A DNA stretch of 64,000 nt from UBA4742 sp963785815 (lineage in GTDB: Bacteria > Actinomycetota > Acidimicrobiia > Acidimicrobiales > Acidimicrobilacustridaceae), in contig CAWAWN010000002.1 of assembly GCA_963785815.1 (NCBI GenBank), positions 930,001 to 994,000 on the forward strand, written 5' to 3'. Numbering within the stretch: position 1 is the stretch's first letter; every line of letters begins with the position of its first letter. Positions 8,710 to 17,416 of this stretch are shown piece after piece. A model generated the notes under the pieces. The model had not been told where the DNA came from. It ran no database searches and saw only the letters and a program-made list of their open reading frames with translations. Both the position numbers and the translations under genes were made by a program.

Positions 8710-8791
8710 GGATGTCTCCGTTCGGGGCGATAGATCAGGGCGGGGCGGAGCGTTGGGTCAGGGCGTTTGGGTCAGGGCGTTCGGGTTGCGT

Positions 8792-10078
8792 TCAGGGCGT
8801 CCGGGCGCCGGCCTTGGCCAGGGCGAAGGCCGGACAGCGCAGTGCTTCGTCCGGGATGCGCTCGAGCGGCAGGGGCGCGGCCAGGTCGGCCACCCGGGGT
8901 CCGACCCGGGCGGCGTGGGCGGCCAGCGCCGCCAGGTCGAAGTCGTAGACGTCGGCCGCGTTGGCGCCCACCATGGCCGCCACCTCGGCCGGGTCGACGT
9001 CGGCGAAGGCCAGCTGCAGCTCCAGGGCGCTCCACGGCCAGCAGCCCTCGAGGTGGGGGAAGTCGCTGCCCCACATGATCTTGTCCACCCCCACGGCGTG
9101 GCGCAGCGGCACCTCGTGGGCCCGGATGAAGCTCGACCCCAGGTGGCACTGGCGGGCGAAGTACTCGCTCGGCTTGAGCGTCATGCGCCCCACGACCTCG
9201 GCCCCGAAGCGCTGTTCCTGCGAGCCCGTGTCGGCGCCCATGCGGGCGTGGTAGTGGTCGAGCTTGGCCAGCTCGGCGGGCACCCACTCGGTGCCCTGCT
9301 CGGTGAACACCAGCTGCAGGTCGGGGTGGCGTTCGAGCACGCCGCCGAAGAGCAGGTGCCACAGCACCCGATGCGCCCACCACGTGACCTCCAGCAGGAA
9401 CATGACGCTGGACTCCGGGTAGTCGCCGTAGTCGGGGGCGGTGCTGCCGCTGTGGGTGTTGATGGGCAGTCCCAGCGCCTCGCAGGTGGCCCAGATGGGC
9501 TCGTAGTCGGGGGCGTAGAGCGGGGGCAGGCCCGACCCGGGCGGGCAGCCGGGCAGCAGGATGCCACCGGTCAGCCCCGCCTCGGCCGCCCAGTGGATCT
9601 CGGCCACGGCGGCGTCGACGTCGTGGAGCATGATCTGGGCGATGCCGGCGCGCCGGCCGGGGGCCGCAGCGCAGAACTCGGCCAGCCAGCGGTTGTGGGC
9701 CTGGAGCCCGGCCCAACGCCGTTCGAGGTCGCCGGCCGAGGCACCGGGAGGCTGGAACACCAGGGACGACTTGGGGAAGAACGGCGGGATGGTGTTGGGG
9801 AAGATGACCTCGGCCACCACGCCGTCGGCTTCGAGCTCGCGCAGGCGGCGGTCGTGGTCCCAGTTGCGGGATGCGTCGCCACCCTTCAGGTCGTCGTAGG
9901 GGTTGTCGAACGTCGCCAGCCAGGCGTCGAAGTCGTCCCGGTAGGCCGGATCCAGGTAGTCGCGGTAGGTCTGCACCGCCGCCCCGCCGTGGCAGTCGGC
10001 CGAGATCACGATGTAGCGGTCGTCGCCCTGGTCGTCGACCACGATGCCCGGGGCATCGAGGTGGGGTCTGGTGGTCAT
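8792..10078 (-). CDS. Amidohydrolase family 2, paralogue of the 5725-6978 gene
   Basis: 428 residues. VISADCHGGAAVQTYRDYL supplies the D-x-H metal site, INTHSGS the barrel His, and MWGSDFPHLEGCWP the C-terminal Asp, in the same order as the downstream paralogue. The start ATG overlaps the P450 stop (ATGA). The 82-bp gap to the next gene contains short direct repeats of GGGTCAGGGCGTT. Two amidohydrolases of one subfamily in one operon suggests sequential hydrolysis or decarboxylation steps on related acids. The sequence does not say which compound. Confidence 0.85.
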   Translation of the reverse strand: MTTRPHLDAPGIVVDDQGDDRYIVISADCHGGAAVQTYRDYLDPAYRDDFDAWLATFDNPYDDLKGGDASRNWDHDRRLRELEADGVVAEVIFPNTIPPFFPKSSLVFQPPGASAGDLERRWAGLQAHNRWLAEFCAAAPGRRAGIAQIMLHDVDAAVAEIHWAAEAGLTGGILLPGCPPGSGLPPLYAPDYEPIWATCEALGLPINTHSGSTAPDYGDYPESSVMFLLEVTWWAHRVLWHLLFGGVLERHPDLQLVFTEQGTEWVPAELAKLDHYHARMGADTGSQEQRFGAEVVGRMTLKPSEYFARQCHLGSSFIRAHEVPLRHAVGVDKIMWGSDFPHLEGCWPWSALELQLAFADVDPAEVAAMVGANAADVYDFDLAALAAHAARVGPRVADLAAPLPLERIPDEALRCPAFALAKAGARTP

Positions 10079-11313
10079 GGGGTCGCTCCGGGACGGGGGG
10101 TGAAGCGCACGGGCAGGGTCTGCAGCCCACGCAGGATCATGCGCTCGCTCCACACGGGCTGGCCGTCGAGGGCCACGTGGTCGAGCCGTTCGATGAGCGC
10201 GCCCAGGGCGATCTCGGCCTGCATGCGGGCCAGGTGGTTGCCCAGGCAGTTGTGGATGCCCGCCCCGAACTGCAGGTGGGCCGCGGCGTCGGGACGGTCG
10301 ATGCGGACCTGGTCGGCGTCGGGGCCGAAGCGCGCGGTGTCGCGGTTGGCGCTGGCCACGCACAGGTAGCAGACGGCGCCGGCCGGCACCTCCACACCGC
10401 TCAGGGTGATGGGCTCGAGGGTGATGCGGCGCACGAACTGGTTGGGTCCGTCGAAGCGCAGCAGCTCCATCACCGCGTTGGGCAGCAGGGTCGGCTCGGC
10501 CTTCAGGACGGCCAGCTGATCGGGCACGGCCAGCAGGTGCAGCAGACCGTTGCCCACCAGCGAGGTGGTGGGCTCGTGGCCGGCCACGTACAGGGTCACG
10601 AGCTGGGCCAGCAGCTCCTCGGTGCTGAGCCGGTCGCCCTCGTCGGTGGCCTGCACCAGGGCCGTCATGATGTCGTCGGCCGGGTGGGCCCGCTTGGTCT
10701 CGATCTGGTCGACCAGGTAGTCCTCCATGTCGTTCATCAGGTCGAGGCAGGCCTGGCGCTCGTCCTCGTCGATGACCGGGTCGAGCGAGCGGGCCACCGC
10801 CGCCGTCCAGGTGCGGAACTGGGGCGAGTCCTCGTCGGGGATGCCGAGCATCTCGCAGAACACGGCCACCGGGAACGGGTAGGCGAAGTCGGTGATGACG
10901 TCGAGGTGCCCGTCGGCCAGGCGCGGGTTCAGGTGCTCGTCCACCCGGCGCACGATCACCTCGCGCACGCCCTCGATGGCGCGGGGCCCGAATGGCTGCT
11001 GCATGAGCCGGCGGATGCGGGCGTGGTCGGGGTCGTCGCGCAGCACCAGGGTGCCGAAGGCTCGGCTCTGCTCGTCGCGGCGGGTGATCTCGCCCTCGGT
11101 CATGGGTGTGGGGGTGGCGTTGTCGATCTCGACGCTGATGGCGGGCTCGCGCAGCATGCGCGACACGTCCTCGTAGCGGGTGACCACCCAGCCCATGAGC
11201 AGGTCGGAGCGGTGGACCGGGTTGTCGGCCCGCAGCCGGGTGTACTGGTCGAAGGGCCACTGGGCGTAGCCGGGTTCGAGCGGGTCGAACTGGACCTGGT
11301 CGCCGGTGATCAC
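10075..11313 (-). CDS. Cytochrome P450
   Basis: 412 residues. The heme loop FGAGIHNCLGNHLAR (FxxGxHxCxG) is complete with the cysteine ligand, the I-helix has AGHEPTTS, and the K-helix ExxR is seen in MELLRF. Substrate recognition region and length are those of soluble class I bacterial P450s that need separate ferredoxin partners; no ferredoxin gene is adjacent. It starts with GTG overlapping the SDR stop (GTGA) and its stop overlaps the amidohydrolase start, so it is central in a tightly coupled operon. A hydroxylation initiating degradation of an alicyclic, terpenoid or aromatic acid is a reasonable inference. Confidence 0.9.
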   Translation of the reverse strand: MITGDQVQFDPLEPGYAQWPFDQYTRLRADNPVHRSDLLMGWVVTRYEDVSRMLREPAISVEIDNATPTPMTEGEITRRDEQSRAFGTLVLRDDPDHARIRRLMQQPFGPRAIEGVREVIVRRVDEHLNPRLADGHLDVITDFAYPFPVAVFCEMLGIPDEDSPQFRTWTAAVARSLDPVIDEDERQACLDLMNDMEDYLVDQIETKRAHPADDIMTALVQATDEGDRLSTEELLAQLVTLYVAGHEPTTSLVGNGLLHLLAVPDQLAVLKAEPTLLPNAVMELLRFDGPNQFVRRITLEPITLSGVEVPAGAVCYLCVASANRDTARFGPDADQVRIDRPDAAAHLQFGAGIHNCLGNHLARMQAEIALGALIERLDHVALDGQPVWSERMILRGLQTLPVRFTPRPGATP

Positions 11314-12077
11314 AGCCCGAAGGCCTCGAGCACGCCTTGGCGCCGCCCGGCCGTGTAGCCGCCGTCCACCACCAGGGCGTGACCGGTGACGAAGGAGGCG
11401 TCGTCGGACACCAGGAAGGCGGCGGCCGCCGCGATCTCCGACGCCTGGCCGAACCGGTTGAGCTTGTGCTCGGCCACGATCTTGTTTCGGTAGACCTCCA
11501 TGGAGGGATCGCCGAGCACGCTGTCCATCATCGGCGTGTCGATGAAGCCGGGGCAGATGCAGTTGGCCCGCACGCCCTTGGCGCCGTAGTCGATGGCCAG
11601 GTTCTTGGTCAGGATCACCACGCCGCCCTTGGAGGCGTTGTAGGCGCTGCCGCCCTCGGTGCCCTCGATGCCCTCGACGCTGGCCAGGTTGACGATGGCG
11701 CCCTTGCCCTGGTCGACCATCGGGCCGAGGGCGTGCTTGGCCACCAGGAAGGTGCCGGTCAGGTTGATGTCGATCACCCGCTGCCACTCGGCCAGGTCGA
11801 GGAGGTGGACCGGCCCGCCACCGGCCACGCCGGCGGCGTTGACCACCGAGTCGAGTCGGCCGTGGGTGGACACGATGCCGGCCACCAGGTCGGCCACCGC
11901 GCCTTCGTCGGTGATGTCGACGGTGCGGTCGATGGTCGGGCCGGCCTCGTCGACCGCCGGCGCCCGGTCGACGGCCACCACGGTGGCGCCCTCCTCGGCC
12001 AGGCGGATGGCGGTGGCCCGGCCGATGCCCGACGCTGCGCCGGTGACCAGGGCCACGGTGCCGTCGAGTCCTCGCAT
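11310..12077 (-). CDS. Short-chain dehydrogenase/reductase, first gene of the catabolic operon
   Basis: 255 residues with VTGAASGIGRATA (TGxxxGxG), NAAGVAGGG, YNASKGG (YxxxK) and VTGHALVVDGGY near the C-terminus, a typical classical SDR of the FabG/cyclohexanol dehydrogenase type. It heads the leftward operon SDR-P450-amidohydrolase-AAD-SDR-amidohydrolase and is divergent from a TetR gene with an inverted-repeat operator between them. The order suggests that it oxidises the alcohol made by the P450. Confidence 0.9.
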   Translation of the reverse strand: MRGLDGTVALVTGAASGIGRATAIRLAEEGATVVAVDRAPAVDEAGPTIDRTVDITDEGAVADLVAGIVSTHGRLDSVVNAAGVAGGGPVHLLDLAEWQRVIDINLTGTFLVAKHALGPMVDQGKGAIVNLASVEGIEGTEGGSAYNASKGGVVILTKNLAIDYGAKGVRANCICPGFIDTPMMDSVLGDPSMEVYRNKIVAEHKLNRFGQASEIAAAAAFLVSDDASFVTGHALVVDGGYTAGRRQGVLEAFGL

Positions 12078-12173
12078 GCGTCGGTTCCCCCGTACGTGAG
12101 TGGCAGTTGCGTGGTCGTGGCGTGTGGTGTGCCCCGCGGCGCTCGGATGCCGAGCACCCCTTGACCACGGGAC

Positions 12174-12198
12174 GTTACAACGCAGTACAGTCTGTAAC
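12174..12198. promoter_or_regulatory. Probable TetR operator, GTTACA-N13-TGTAAC
   Basis: Perfect 6-bp arms at 12174-12179 and 12193-12198 lie midway between the divergent SDR operon (start 12077) and the TetR gene (start ~12255). A TTGACC at 12161-12166 and TACAGT at 12186-12191 could be the promoter of the TetR gene, overlapped by the repeat. This is the arrangement expected for an autoregulated local repressor. Confidence 0.55.
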
Positions 12199-12254
12199 AC
12201 GGCGGTCGTCAAGTGGTCGGCCGTTCGGAGCCCCGATCGAGAGCCGAGTGCCGC

Positions 12255-12842
12255 GTGCCCAGCCAGACCGACACCCGCGAGCAGATCCTGGCCGCCGCCC
12301 TGGTGGCCCTGCGCCGGTCGGGCATCCGCCGCTTCTCGATGAACGAGGTGGCCGAGGGGGCGGGCGTGTCCCGCATGTCGGTGTACCGCCACTTCGCCGA
12401 CCGTGACGCACTGGTGCTGGCCGTCCTCGAGCGCCTGGCCGACCTGACCATCGAGGCGTCGACCCCGCGCATCCTGCGCCGGCGCTCGCTGGCCGGCCAG
12501 GTGGCCGAGGCCGCCGTGTTCGTGCGCAACCTCGATCCCGAGCTCACCCTGAACCTGGGGGCCCACCCGGGGGAAGGCGAGCTGGCGGCCCTGGAGTTGG
12601 CCCACGTGAAGCGCCTGGCCGACCGGTGGATCGAGTTCTGGGTCCCGCTGCTGGCCGAGGCGCGACAGCGGGGCGAGGTGCGGGCCGACCTGGACCTGCG
12701 CCACGCCGCCGAGTGGATCGTGCGGACCATCCTGTCGGTGGTGACGGTGCCGTCGTTGACCGTCGACCTCGACGACTCCGAAGCCCTGCGCCGCTTCGTG
12801 CGCGACCACATCGTGCGCGGCTTCCAGCCCCTGCCTGGCTGA
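12255..12842 (+). CDS. TetR family regulator of the adjacent catabolic operon
   Basis: About 195 residues. ILAAALVALRRSGIRRFSMN then VAEGAGVSRMSVYRHFADRD is a canonical TetR helix-turn-helix. The C-terminal half is a helical ligand domain without a specific signature. I prefer GTG 12255; GTG 12213 would add 14 residues. It is divergent from the SDR-P450 operon, and the inverted repeat between them is the likely binding site, so it probably represses that operon until a pathway intermediate (often a CoA ester) binds. Confidence 0.8.
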   Translation: MPSQTDTREQILAAALVALRRSGIRRFSMNEVAEGAGVSRMSVYRHFADRDALVLAVLERLADLTIEASTPRILRRRSLAGQVAEAAVFVRNLDPELTLNLGAHPGEGELAALELAHVKRLADRWIEFWVPLLAEARQRGEVRADLDLRHAAEWIVRTILSVVTVPSLTVDLDDSEALRRFVRDHIVRGFQPLPG

Positions 12843-12959
12843 CCCGTCCCCTGCGCTTCGCGGCCGGCGTGGTTCTTGTCAGCCGAGCGGGCCGTATGGG
12901 GTCGCTGGGCTGACAGGTCGTGCGTGTCGGGGGCCGGCGCGGTTCGAGGTGGAGCTGGA

Positions 12960-13886
12960 TCAGGCCAGGGCGCGGCGGAGACGGGCCGAGGCCTGGTCGA
13001 TGGCCTGGTTGGTGACCGGCGTGATGGTGGCCAGGGCGAAGAAGCCGTGGATCATGCCCGGCCAGCAGACCAGCTCGGTGTCCACCCCGGCATCGGTCAG
13101 CTGGGCCGCGTACGCGTTCCCTTCGTCGCGCAACGGGTCGAACTCGGCCGTGTAGACGGTGGCCGGCGCCACACCGGCAAGGTCCCGGGTGTACTTGGGC
13201 GACACCCGTGGGTCGTGGGGGTCCTGGCCCTGGAGGTAGTGGTCCCCGAACCACTTCATGGCGTTCTTGGTCAGCAGGTAGCCCTCACCGTTGGCGGAGA
13301 TCGACGGCGAGCTCATGGTCAGGTCCGACGCCGGGTAGATCAGCAGCTGGTGGCGCAGCTCGATCCCCGCGTCGCGAGCCATCACCGCCACCACCGCCGA
13401 CAGGTTGCCGCCGGCGCTGTCGCCCCCGACCGCCAGCCGGGTCGGATCCCCGCCCAGCTCGGTGCCGTGGGCCGCCACCCACTGCAGGACCGCCCAGCAG
13501 TCATCCACGCCCGCCGGGAACGGGTGCTCGGGGGCCAGGCGGTAGTCGACCGACACCACGATCGAGCCCGTCCGGTTGGCCAGCTTGCGGGCCGTCGGAT
13601 CCGCGCTGGTCAGGTCCCCGATCACCCAACCGCCGCCGTGGTACCAGACCAGGATGGGTTGGGGATGGCTGCCCGGGTCGGCCCGGTAGACCCGCACCGC
13701 GATGTCGCCACCGGGGCCGGGGATGGTGCGGTCGTTGACCTGGGTCACCGGCTCGGGGTCGCCGTCGACCAGGGCCAGCATCCCGATCATGGAACGGGCT
13801 TCCTCGACGCTCATGTCCGCCAGATCGCCCGGGCTGGCCTGCGCCATGGCGTCGAGCATGGTCTGGATGTTCGGATCCACCGGCAT
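12960..13886 (-). CDS. Alpha/beta hydrolase, hormone-sensitive-lipase (HSL) family esterase
   Basis: 308 residues. All catalytic elements are present: the oxyanion-hole motif WYHGGGWV near residue 80, nucleophile GDSAGG near residue 155, catalytic Asp in EFDPLRDEG and catalytic His in GMIHGFF. VSVDYRLAPEHPFPAG is the usual HSL/NlhH hallmark. It would hydrolyse short-chain esters in the cytoplasm. It is transcribed towards the TetR gene and appears to be a single-gene unit. Natural substrate unknown. Confidence 0.9.
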   Translation of the reverse strand: MPVDPNIQTMLDAMAQASPGDLADMSVEEARSMIGMLALVDGDPEPVTQVNDRTIPGPGGDIAVRVYRADPGSHPQPILVWYHGGGWVIGDLTSADPTARKLANRTGSIVVSVDYRLAPEHPFPAGVDDCWAVLQWVAAHGTELGGDPTRLAVGGDSAGGNLSAVVAVMARDAGIELRHQLLIYPASDLTMSSPSISANGEGYLLTKNAMKWFGDHYLQGQDPHDPRVSPKYTRDLAGVAPATVYTAEFDPLRDEGNAYAAQLTDAGVDTELVCWPGMIHGFFALATITPVTNQAIDQASARLRRALA

Positions 13887-14106
13887 CGTGTTCCCCCTTG
13901 CTGGCTCGCCGAGCCCATCGCGGCGGGTCGAGCGATCATGCGGCCGTGATCTGGCCGGTCCCCTCGTCTGGCATGTCTGCGATCGCCACCGGCGCGGCGA
14001 CGGCTGGAGGCCAGGTCGTCCACCAGAGCTAGCAGATCGTTGCGCTCCATGCGAGCGTTGGCTCGGACCGCATGACCAAACCGTCCTCAGCTTGGCGGCG
14101 TCGTCG

Positions 14107-14481
14107 TCATGGGTGGCCGCGGGTGGATCGATCGCGGGGTCGGGTCTGCCCGGGCGGACATCTCGGAATCACGGGGAGGTAGCCACCGAGCACGCCGTCG
14201 ATCTGTCGCACCGAGCTCAGCGGCACCGCGCCGGATCGCAGCGCGCACGTCCAGGCCAGCTGTGGCGGTCGGTCGACGTCGGCGCGGACCTCGACGCGGA
14301 TGGCGACCCGGGTCCCGACGAACCAGAGGCCGAGCAGGCCGATCAGCGCGAGGCCACCGCCGAGGGCGATGCCGAAGACGGCCCGGTGTGAGGCACCGAC
14401 CGCGAGGATCAGCAGCCCGAGCCCGGCAGTGCGCTCCACACGAGCACGATCCCGGCTCGGCCCCCCCGGTACGTCAGGCAT
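14107..14481 (-). CDS. Hypothetical small membrane protein
   Basis: 124 residues. After a charged start there is a long hydrophobic stretch that can form two membrane helices (LGLLILAVGASHRAVFGIAL and ALIGLLGLWFVGT), followed by a basic soluble tail containing VPLSSVRQIDGVLGG. No recognised family. It lies in a 626-bp stretch between the esterase and the L,D-transpeptidase, which otherwise shows nothing identifiable. The hydrophobic pattern supports a real gene, but the length and lack of homology keep this tentative. Confidence 0.4.
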   Translation of the reverse strand: MPDVPGGPSRDRARVERTAGLGLLILAVGASHRAVFGIALGGGLALIGLLGLWFVGTRVAIRVEVRADVDRPPQLAWTCALRSGAVPLSSVRQIDGVLGGYLPVIPRCPPGQTRPRDRSTRGHP

Positions 14482-14512
14482 GGCCGTCCGCCGGAGATCC
14501 GCCGGTCGGTGA

Positions 14513-15676
14513 TCAGTCGGCCCAGCTGGCCCAGGGGATCTGCCAGTCGCCGTAGCCGTTGGTCGGCTCGAGCGTCTCGCTGGTGCCCACCACGTTCACC
14601 ACGTCGCCCACCTGGCTGAAGTTGTAGAACCACTCGGCATCGGCGGTGGACACGTTGACGCAGCCGTGGGACACGTTGACGTGGCCCTGGTCGCCCACCG
14701 ACCACGGGGCGGCGTGCACGAACTCACCGCTGTTGGAGATGCGCACGTCCCAGTAGACCGTCTCGTAGTAGCCGTCAGGGGAGTTGCGGGGGATCCCGAC
14801 GGTGGCCGAGTCCATGATGGTCTTGGGGGCCTTGTCGGACACGACGTGGACGCCGCTCTTGGTCGGGTACTTGTCGCGCCCGGTGGACACCGCGATCGTC
14901 TTCACCACCGCTCCGTTGTCGGTGACGCTCATGGTGTGGGCGTTGGCGTCGACCGTGCTCACGTGGGAGTCGCCGATCGTGTAGTTGACGGTGACGTCCT
15001 TGACGCCCCACATGCCGCCGCCGGCGTTGTAGCCGTCGATGTGGGCGGCCACGCTCACCTTGGTGCCCGGCACCCAGTAGCTGGCCGGTCGCCAGTGCAA
15101 CGAGGTGGGCGAGAACCAGTGCCAGGCGCCGGCCACGGCCGGCGTGGTGGTGACCGTCAACAGGCTCTCGAAGGCGGCCCGGTTGGCCTCGGGGATGGGC
15201 GTGTTGAGGGTGATGGTCATGGGCATGCCCACCCCGACCGTGGCGCCGTCACCCGGGTAGAGGGTGGCCCGGAAGGGCGTGGCCGGGGCGGCGGTGGTGA
15301 ACTGCCACTTCTGGGTGGTGACCCGGCCGATGGTGTCGACCAGGTCGGCGCGCATGAGGTAGGTGGTGGTGGGGCGCAGGGGCAGGGCGCTCTCCCAGCT
15401 GGTGGCGCCAGGGGCGACCGCGCCTCGCACCACGCCGGCCGGCGAGGCCATGCTGACCGTCTTGAGCGTGCCGTTGGTGACGGCCACCTGGAGCTTCTGG
15501 TCGATGGGGACGGCGGTGGCCCCCGCCACGGGGTTCGAGACCAGCGTCACCGCGGGGACCCGTTGGATGGTGGTGGGCGCGGCCGACGTGCCGGTCGTCG
15601 AGCAGCCGACGAGGATCAGGGCGCTACCCAGAGAGAGTCCCCAGAGTGCGCCGCGCAGCACTCGGCGTCGTGGCAC
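14513..15676 (-). CDS. L,D-transpeptidase lipoprotein (YkuD domain)
   Basis: About 387 residues. A signal sequence ending in LILVGC at residue ~25 is a lipobox, so the protein is probably anchored to the outer face of the cytoplasmic membrane. One or two Ig-like domains follow, then a YkuD domain with the catalytic motif SHGCVNVSTADAEWFY. Such enzymes make 3-3 cross-links in peptidoglycan, as in mycobacteria. I chose GTG 15676 because a longer reading frame to 15775 would be encoded entirely by the intergenic repeat and would push the signal peptide away from the N-terminus. Confidence 0.85.
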   Translation of the reverse strand: MPRRRVLRGALWGLSLGSALILVGCSTTGTSAAPTTIQRVPAVTLVSNPVAGATAVPIDQKLQVAVTNGTLKTVSMASPAGVVRGAVAPGATSWESALPLRPTTTYLMRADLVDTIGRVTTQKWQFTTAAPATPFRATLYPGDGATVGVGMPMTITLNTPIPEANRAAFESLLTVTTTPAVAGAWHWFSPTSLHWRPASYWVPGTKVSVAAHIDGYNAGGGMWGVKDVTVNYTIGDSHVSTVDANAHTMSVTDNGAVVKTIAVSTGRDKYPTKSGVHVVSDKAPKTIMDSATVGIPRNSPDGYYETVYWDVRISNSGEFVHAAPWSVGDQGHVNVSHGCVNVSTADAEWFYNFSQVGDVVNVVGTSETLEPTNGYGDWQIPWASWAD

Positions 15677-15730
15677 CCCACCAGTTTGCCCGCTTTTGGC
15701 CCTCGGACCTAGCGCGGGGGCCCGACTTTC

Positions 15731-15815
15731 TCGGCCCTTCGGTCGGGCGAGCCTCTCTGCGGGCGCCTTCGGCATCCGGGTGTCACCGATCCAGCGGCTC
15801 CGGCCTGGCGGCCTG
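15731..15815. repeat. Third copy of the dispersed intergenic repeat
   Basis: Related to the two units at 1344-1515: same TCGGCCCTTCGGTCGGGC start, GCGGGCGCCTTCGGCATCC core and CTCCGGCCTGGCGGCCTG end, diverged in between. It overlaps the 3' end of the sigma factor gene (stop at 15783), so the final residues ARPEPLDR of that protein are translated from the repeat. Confidence 0.8.
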
Positions 15816-17066
15816 CGCCTTCCGCGTCAGATCCTCGAGGCGGCCGGCCAGGAAGTCGCGCTCCTGGGGCGTCGGGGCCAGCTCGTGAGCCCGTCGGAAG
15901 GCGTCCACCGCGGCCTGGTGGCGGTCGAGCCGGGCCAGCAGGTCGCCCCGGGCCACATGGGGCGCCGAGCTGGTTCGGGCCAGGGCGGCACCGCCCGGCG
16001 TGCCCAGCAACGAGTCGACCATGGCCAGGCCCGCGGCGGGCCCCTCGACCTCGGCCACGGCCACCGCCCGGTTGAGGGTGACCGCCGGGCTGGGGTCGAG
16101 TCGGGCCAGCTCGGCGTAGAGCCGGGCGATGGCCTCCCAGTCCACCGCGTCGAAGGTGTGGCAGGCGGCGATGGCCGCCTGGAGGGCGTAGGGGCCTCGA
16201 CCACCCCGCAAGGCCCGGGCGGCCAGGGCGCGACCTTCGACCATGGCCTGGTGGTCCCAGCGGGAGCGGTCCTGGTCGGCGAGCAGGACCAGGCGCCCCG
16301 AGGCGTCGGTGCGGGCCGCGGCCCGGCTGTGCTGCAGCAGGAGCAGGGCCAGCAGCCCCTCGACCTCGCTCTGGTCGCCCAGCAGCTCGCGCAGCAGGCG
16401 GGCCAGGCGAATGGCCTCGTCGCACAGGTCGACCCGCACCAGCGCGTCGCCGCCGCTCGGGGCGTAGCCCTCGCGGAACACCAGGTAGACCACCCGCAGC
16501 ACGCCGGCCAGGCGCTCGGGCAGGTCGGCGGCGGCCGGCACCCGGTAGGGGATGCGAGCCGAGGCGATCTTGCGCTTGGCCCGGACCAGCCGCTGGGCCA
16601 TGGTGGGCTCCGGCACCCAGAAGGCCCGCGCCACCTCGGCCGTGGTGAGCCCGGCCACCAGGCGCAGGGTCAGGGCGATGCGGGCTTCGGGGCCCAGCGC
16701 CGGGTGGCAGCACGTGAACACCAGGCGCAGGCGGTCGTCGGTCACCGGGCCCATCTCCACCTCCGATCCGGCTTGCCCACGGGTGGTCATCCACTCCTGG
16801 GCTACGGCCTGGCGCTGGTCCCGGGTGGCCTCGCGGCGCTGGCGGTCGATGGCCTTGTTGCGGGCCACGGTCATCAACCACCCGCCCGGGTTGGAGGGCA
16901 CGCCGTCGGCGGGCCAGCGTTCGACGGCCTGGGCGAAGGCCTCGGCGGCCGCGTCCTCGGCGAGGTCGAGGTCCCACGTCCGGGCCAGGCTGGCCACCAC
17001 CACCGCCCACTCCTGGCGGTAGATGGCGACCAGGTCCGGCCCTGACCGCTGGCCGGGTTCGTCCAC
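15783..17066 (-). CDS. ECF sigma factor of the ECF42 type with C-terminal TPR-like extension
   Basis: 427 residues. Region 2 (AEDAAAEAFAQAVERWP...GWLMTVARNKAID) and region 4 (LTTAEVARAFWVPEPTMAQRLVRAKRKI) occupy the first ~180 residues; the rest is a helical extension with VYLVFREGYAP and TPR-like repeats (AIAACHTFDAVDWEAIARLY, AVTLNRAVAVAEV). This is the architecture of ECF42 sigma factors, which lack an anti-sigma factor and are encoded with DGPF proteins, exactly as here: two DGPF genes lie immediately upstream. The extension is reported to be needed for activity in that group. The last few codons overlap an intergenic repeat. Confidence 0.85.
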   Translation of the reverse strand: MDEPGQRSGPDLVAIYRQEWAVVVASLARTWDLDLAEDAAAEAFAQAVERWPADGVPSNPGGWLMTVARNKAIDRQRREATRDQRQAVAQEWMTTRGQAGSEVEMGPVTDDRLRLVFTCCHPALGPEARIALTLRLVAGLTTAEVARAFWVPEPTMAQRLVRAKRKIASARIPYRVPAAADLPERLAGVLRVVYLVFREGYAPSGGDALVRVDLCDEAIRLARLLRELLGDQSEVEGLLALLLLQHSRAAARTDASGRLVLLADQDRSRWDHQAMVEGRALAARALRGGRGPYALQAAIAACHTFDAVDWEAIARLYAELARLDPSPAVTLNRAVAVAEVEGPAAGLAMVDSLLGTPGGAALARTSSAPHVARGDLLARLDRHQAAVDAFRRAHELAPTPQERDFLAGRLEDLTRKAQAARPEPLDR

Positions 17067-17071
17067 CGCGG

Positions 17072-17416
17072 TCAGCCCCGTTCGGGGCGGACCTCGAGCG
17101 GGCCCAGCCGGGTGGCCGGACAGCGACGGGCCACGTCCAGGGCCTCGTCCAGGTCGGCCACGTCGATGACCAGCACCCCGCCCAGGTGCTCGGTGGTGTC
17201 GGCGAAGGGGCCGTCGGTCAGGACGGTCTCGCCGGCCTGCATCCGCACGGTGGTGGCCGTGTCGGCCTCGGCCAGCCCGAGGCCGAACACCACGATGCCC
17301 CGGTCGGCCAGCTCCACGTTGAAGGCGGCGTCGTCGGCCACCCAGGCGGCGCGCTCCTCGTCGGTCAGCCCCTCCCAGGTGCCGGGCTCGGCGAAGGACT
17401 GGAGCAGGTACCTCAC
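17072..17416 (-). CDS. DGPF/YCII-related protein
   Basis: 114 residues. TVLTDGPFADTTEHLGGVLV contains the D-G-P-F motif that names the family (YCII-related dimeric alpha/beta barrel). It starts with GTG overlapping the stop of the other DGPF gene and ends five bases before the sigma factor start, so the three form one operon. The biochemical role of DGPF proteins is unknown; the tight link with ECF42 sigma factors suggests a sensing or output role. Confidence 0.85.
   Translation of the reverse strand: MRYLLQSFAEPGTWEGLTDEERAAWVADDAAFNVELADRGIVVFGLGLAEADTATTVRMQAGETVLTDGPFADTTEHLGGVLVIDVADLDEALDVARRCPATRLGPLEVRPERG

Noticed and set aside
15677..15775. Longer N-terminus of the L,D-transpeptidase (starting MPKAPAERLARPKG)
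   Set aside because: It is encoded by the dispersed intergenic repeat (the same translation appears opposite the copies at 1344-1515) and would bury the lipoprotein signal peptide.
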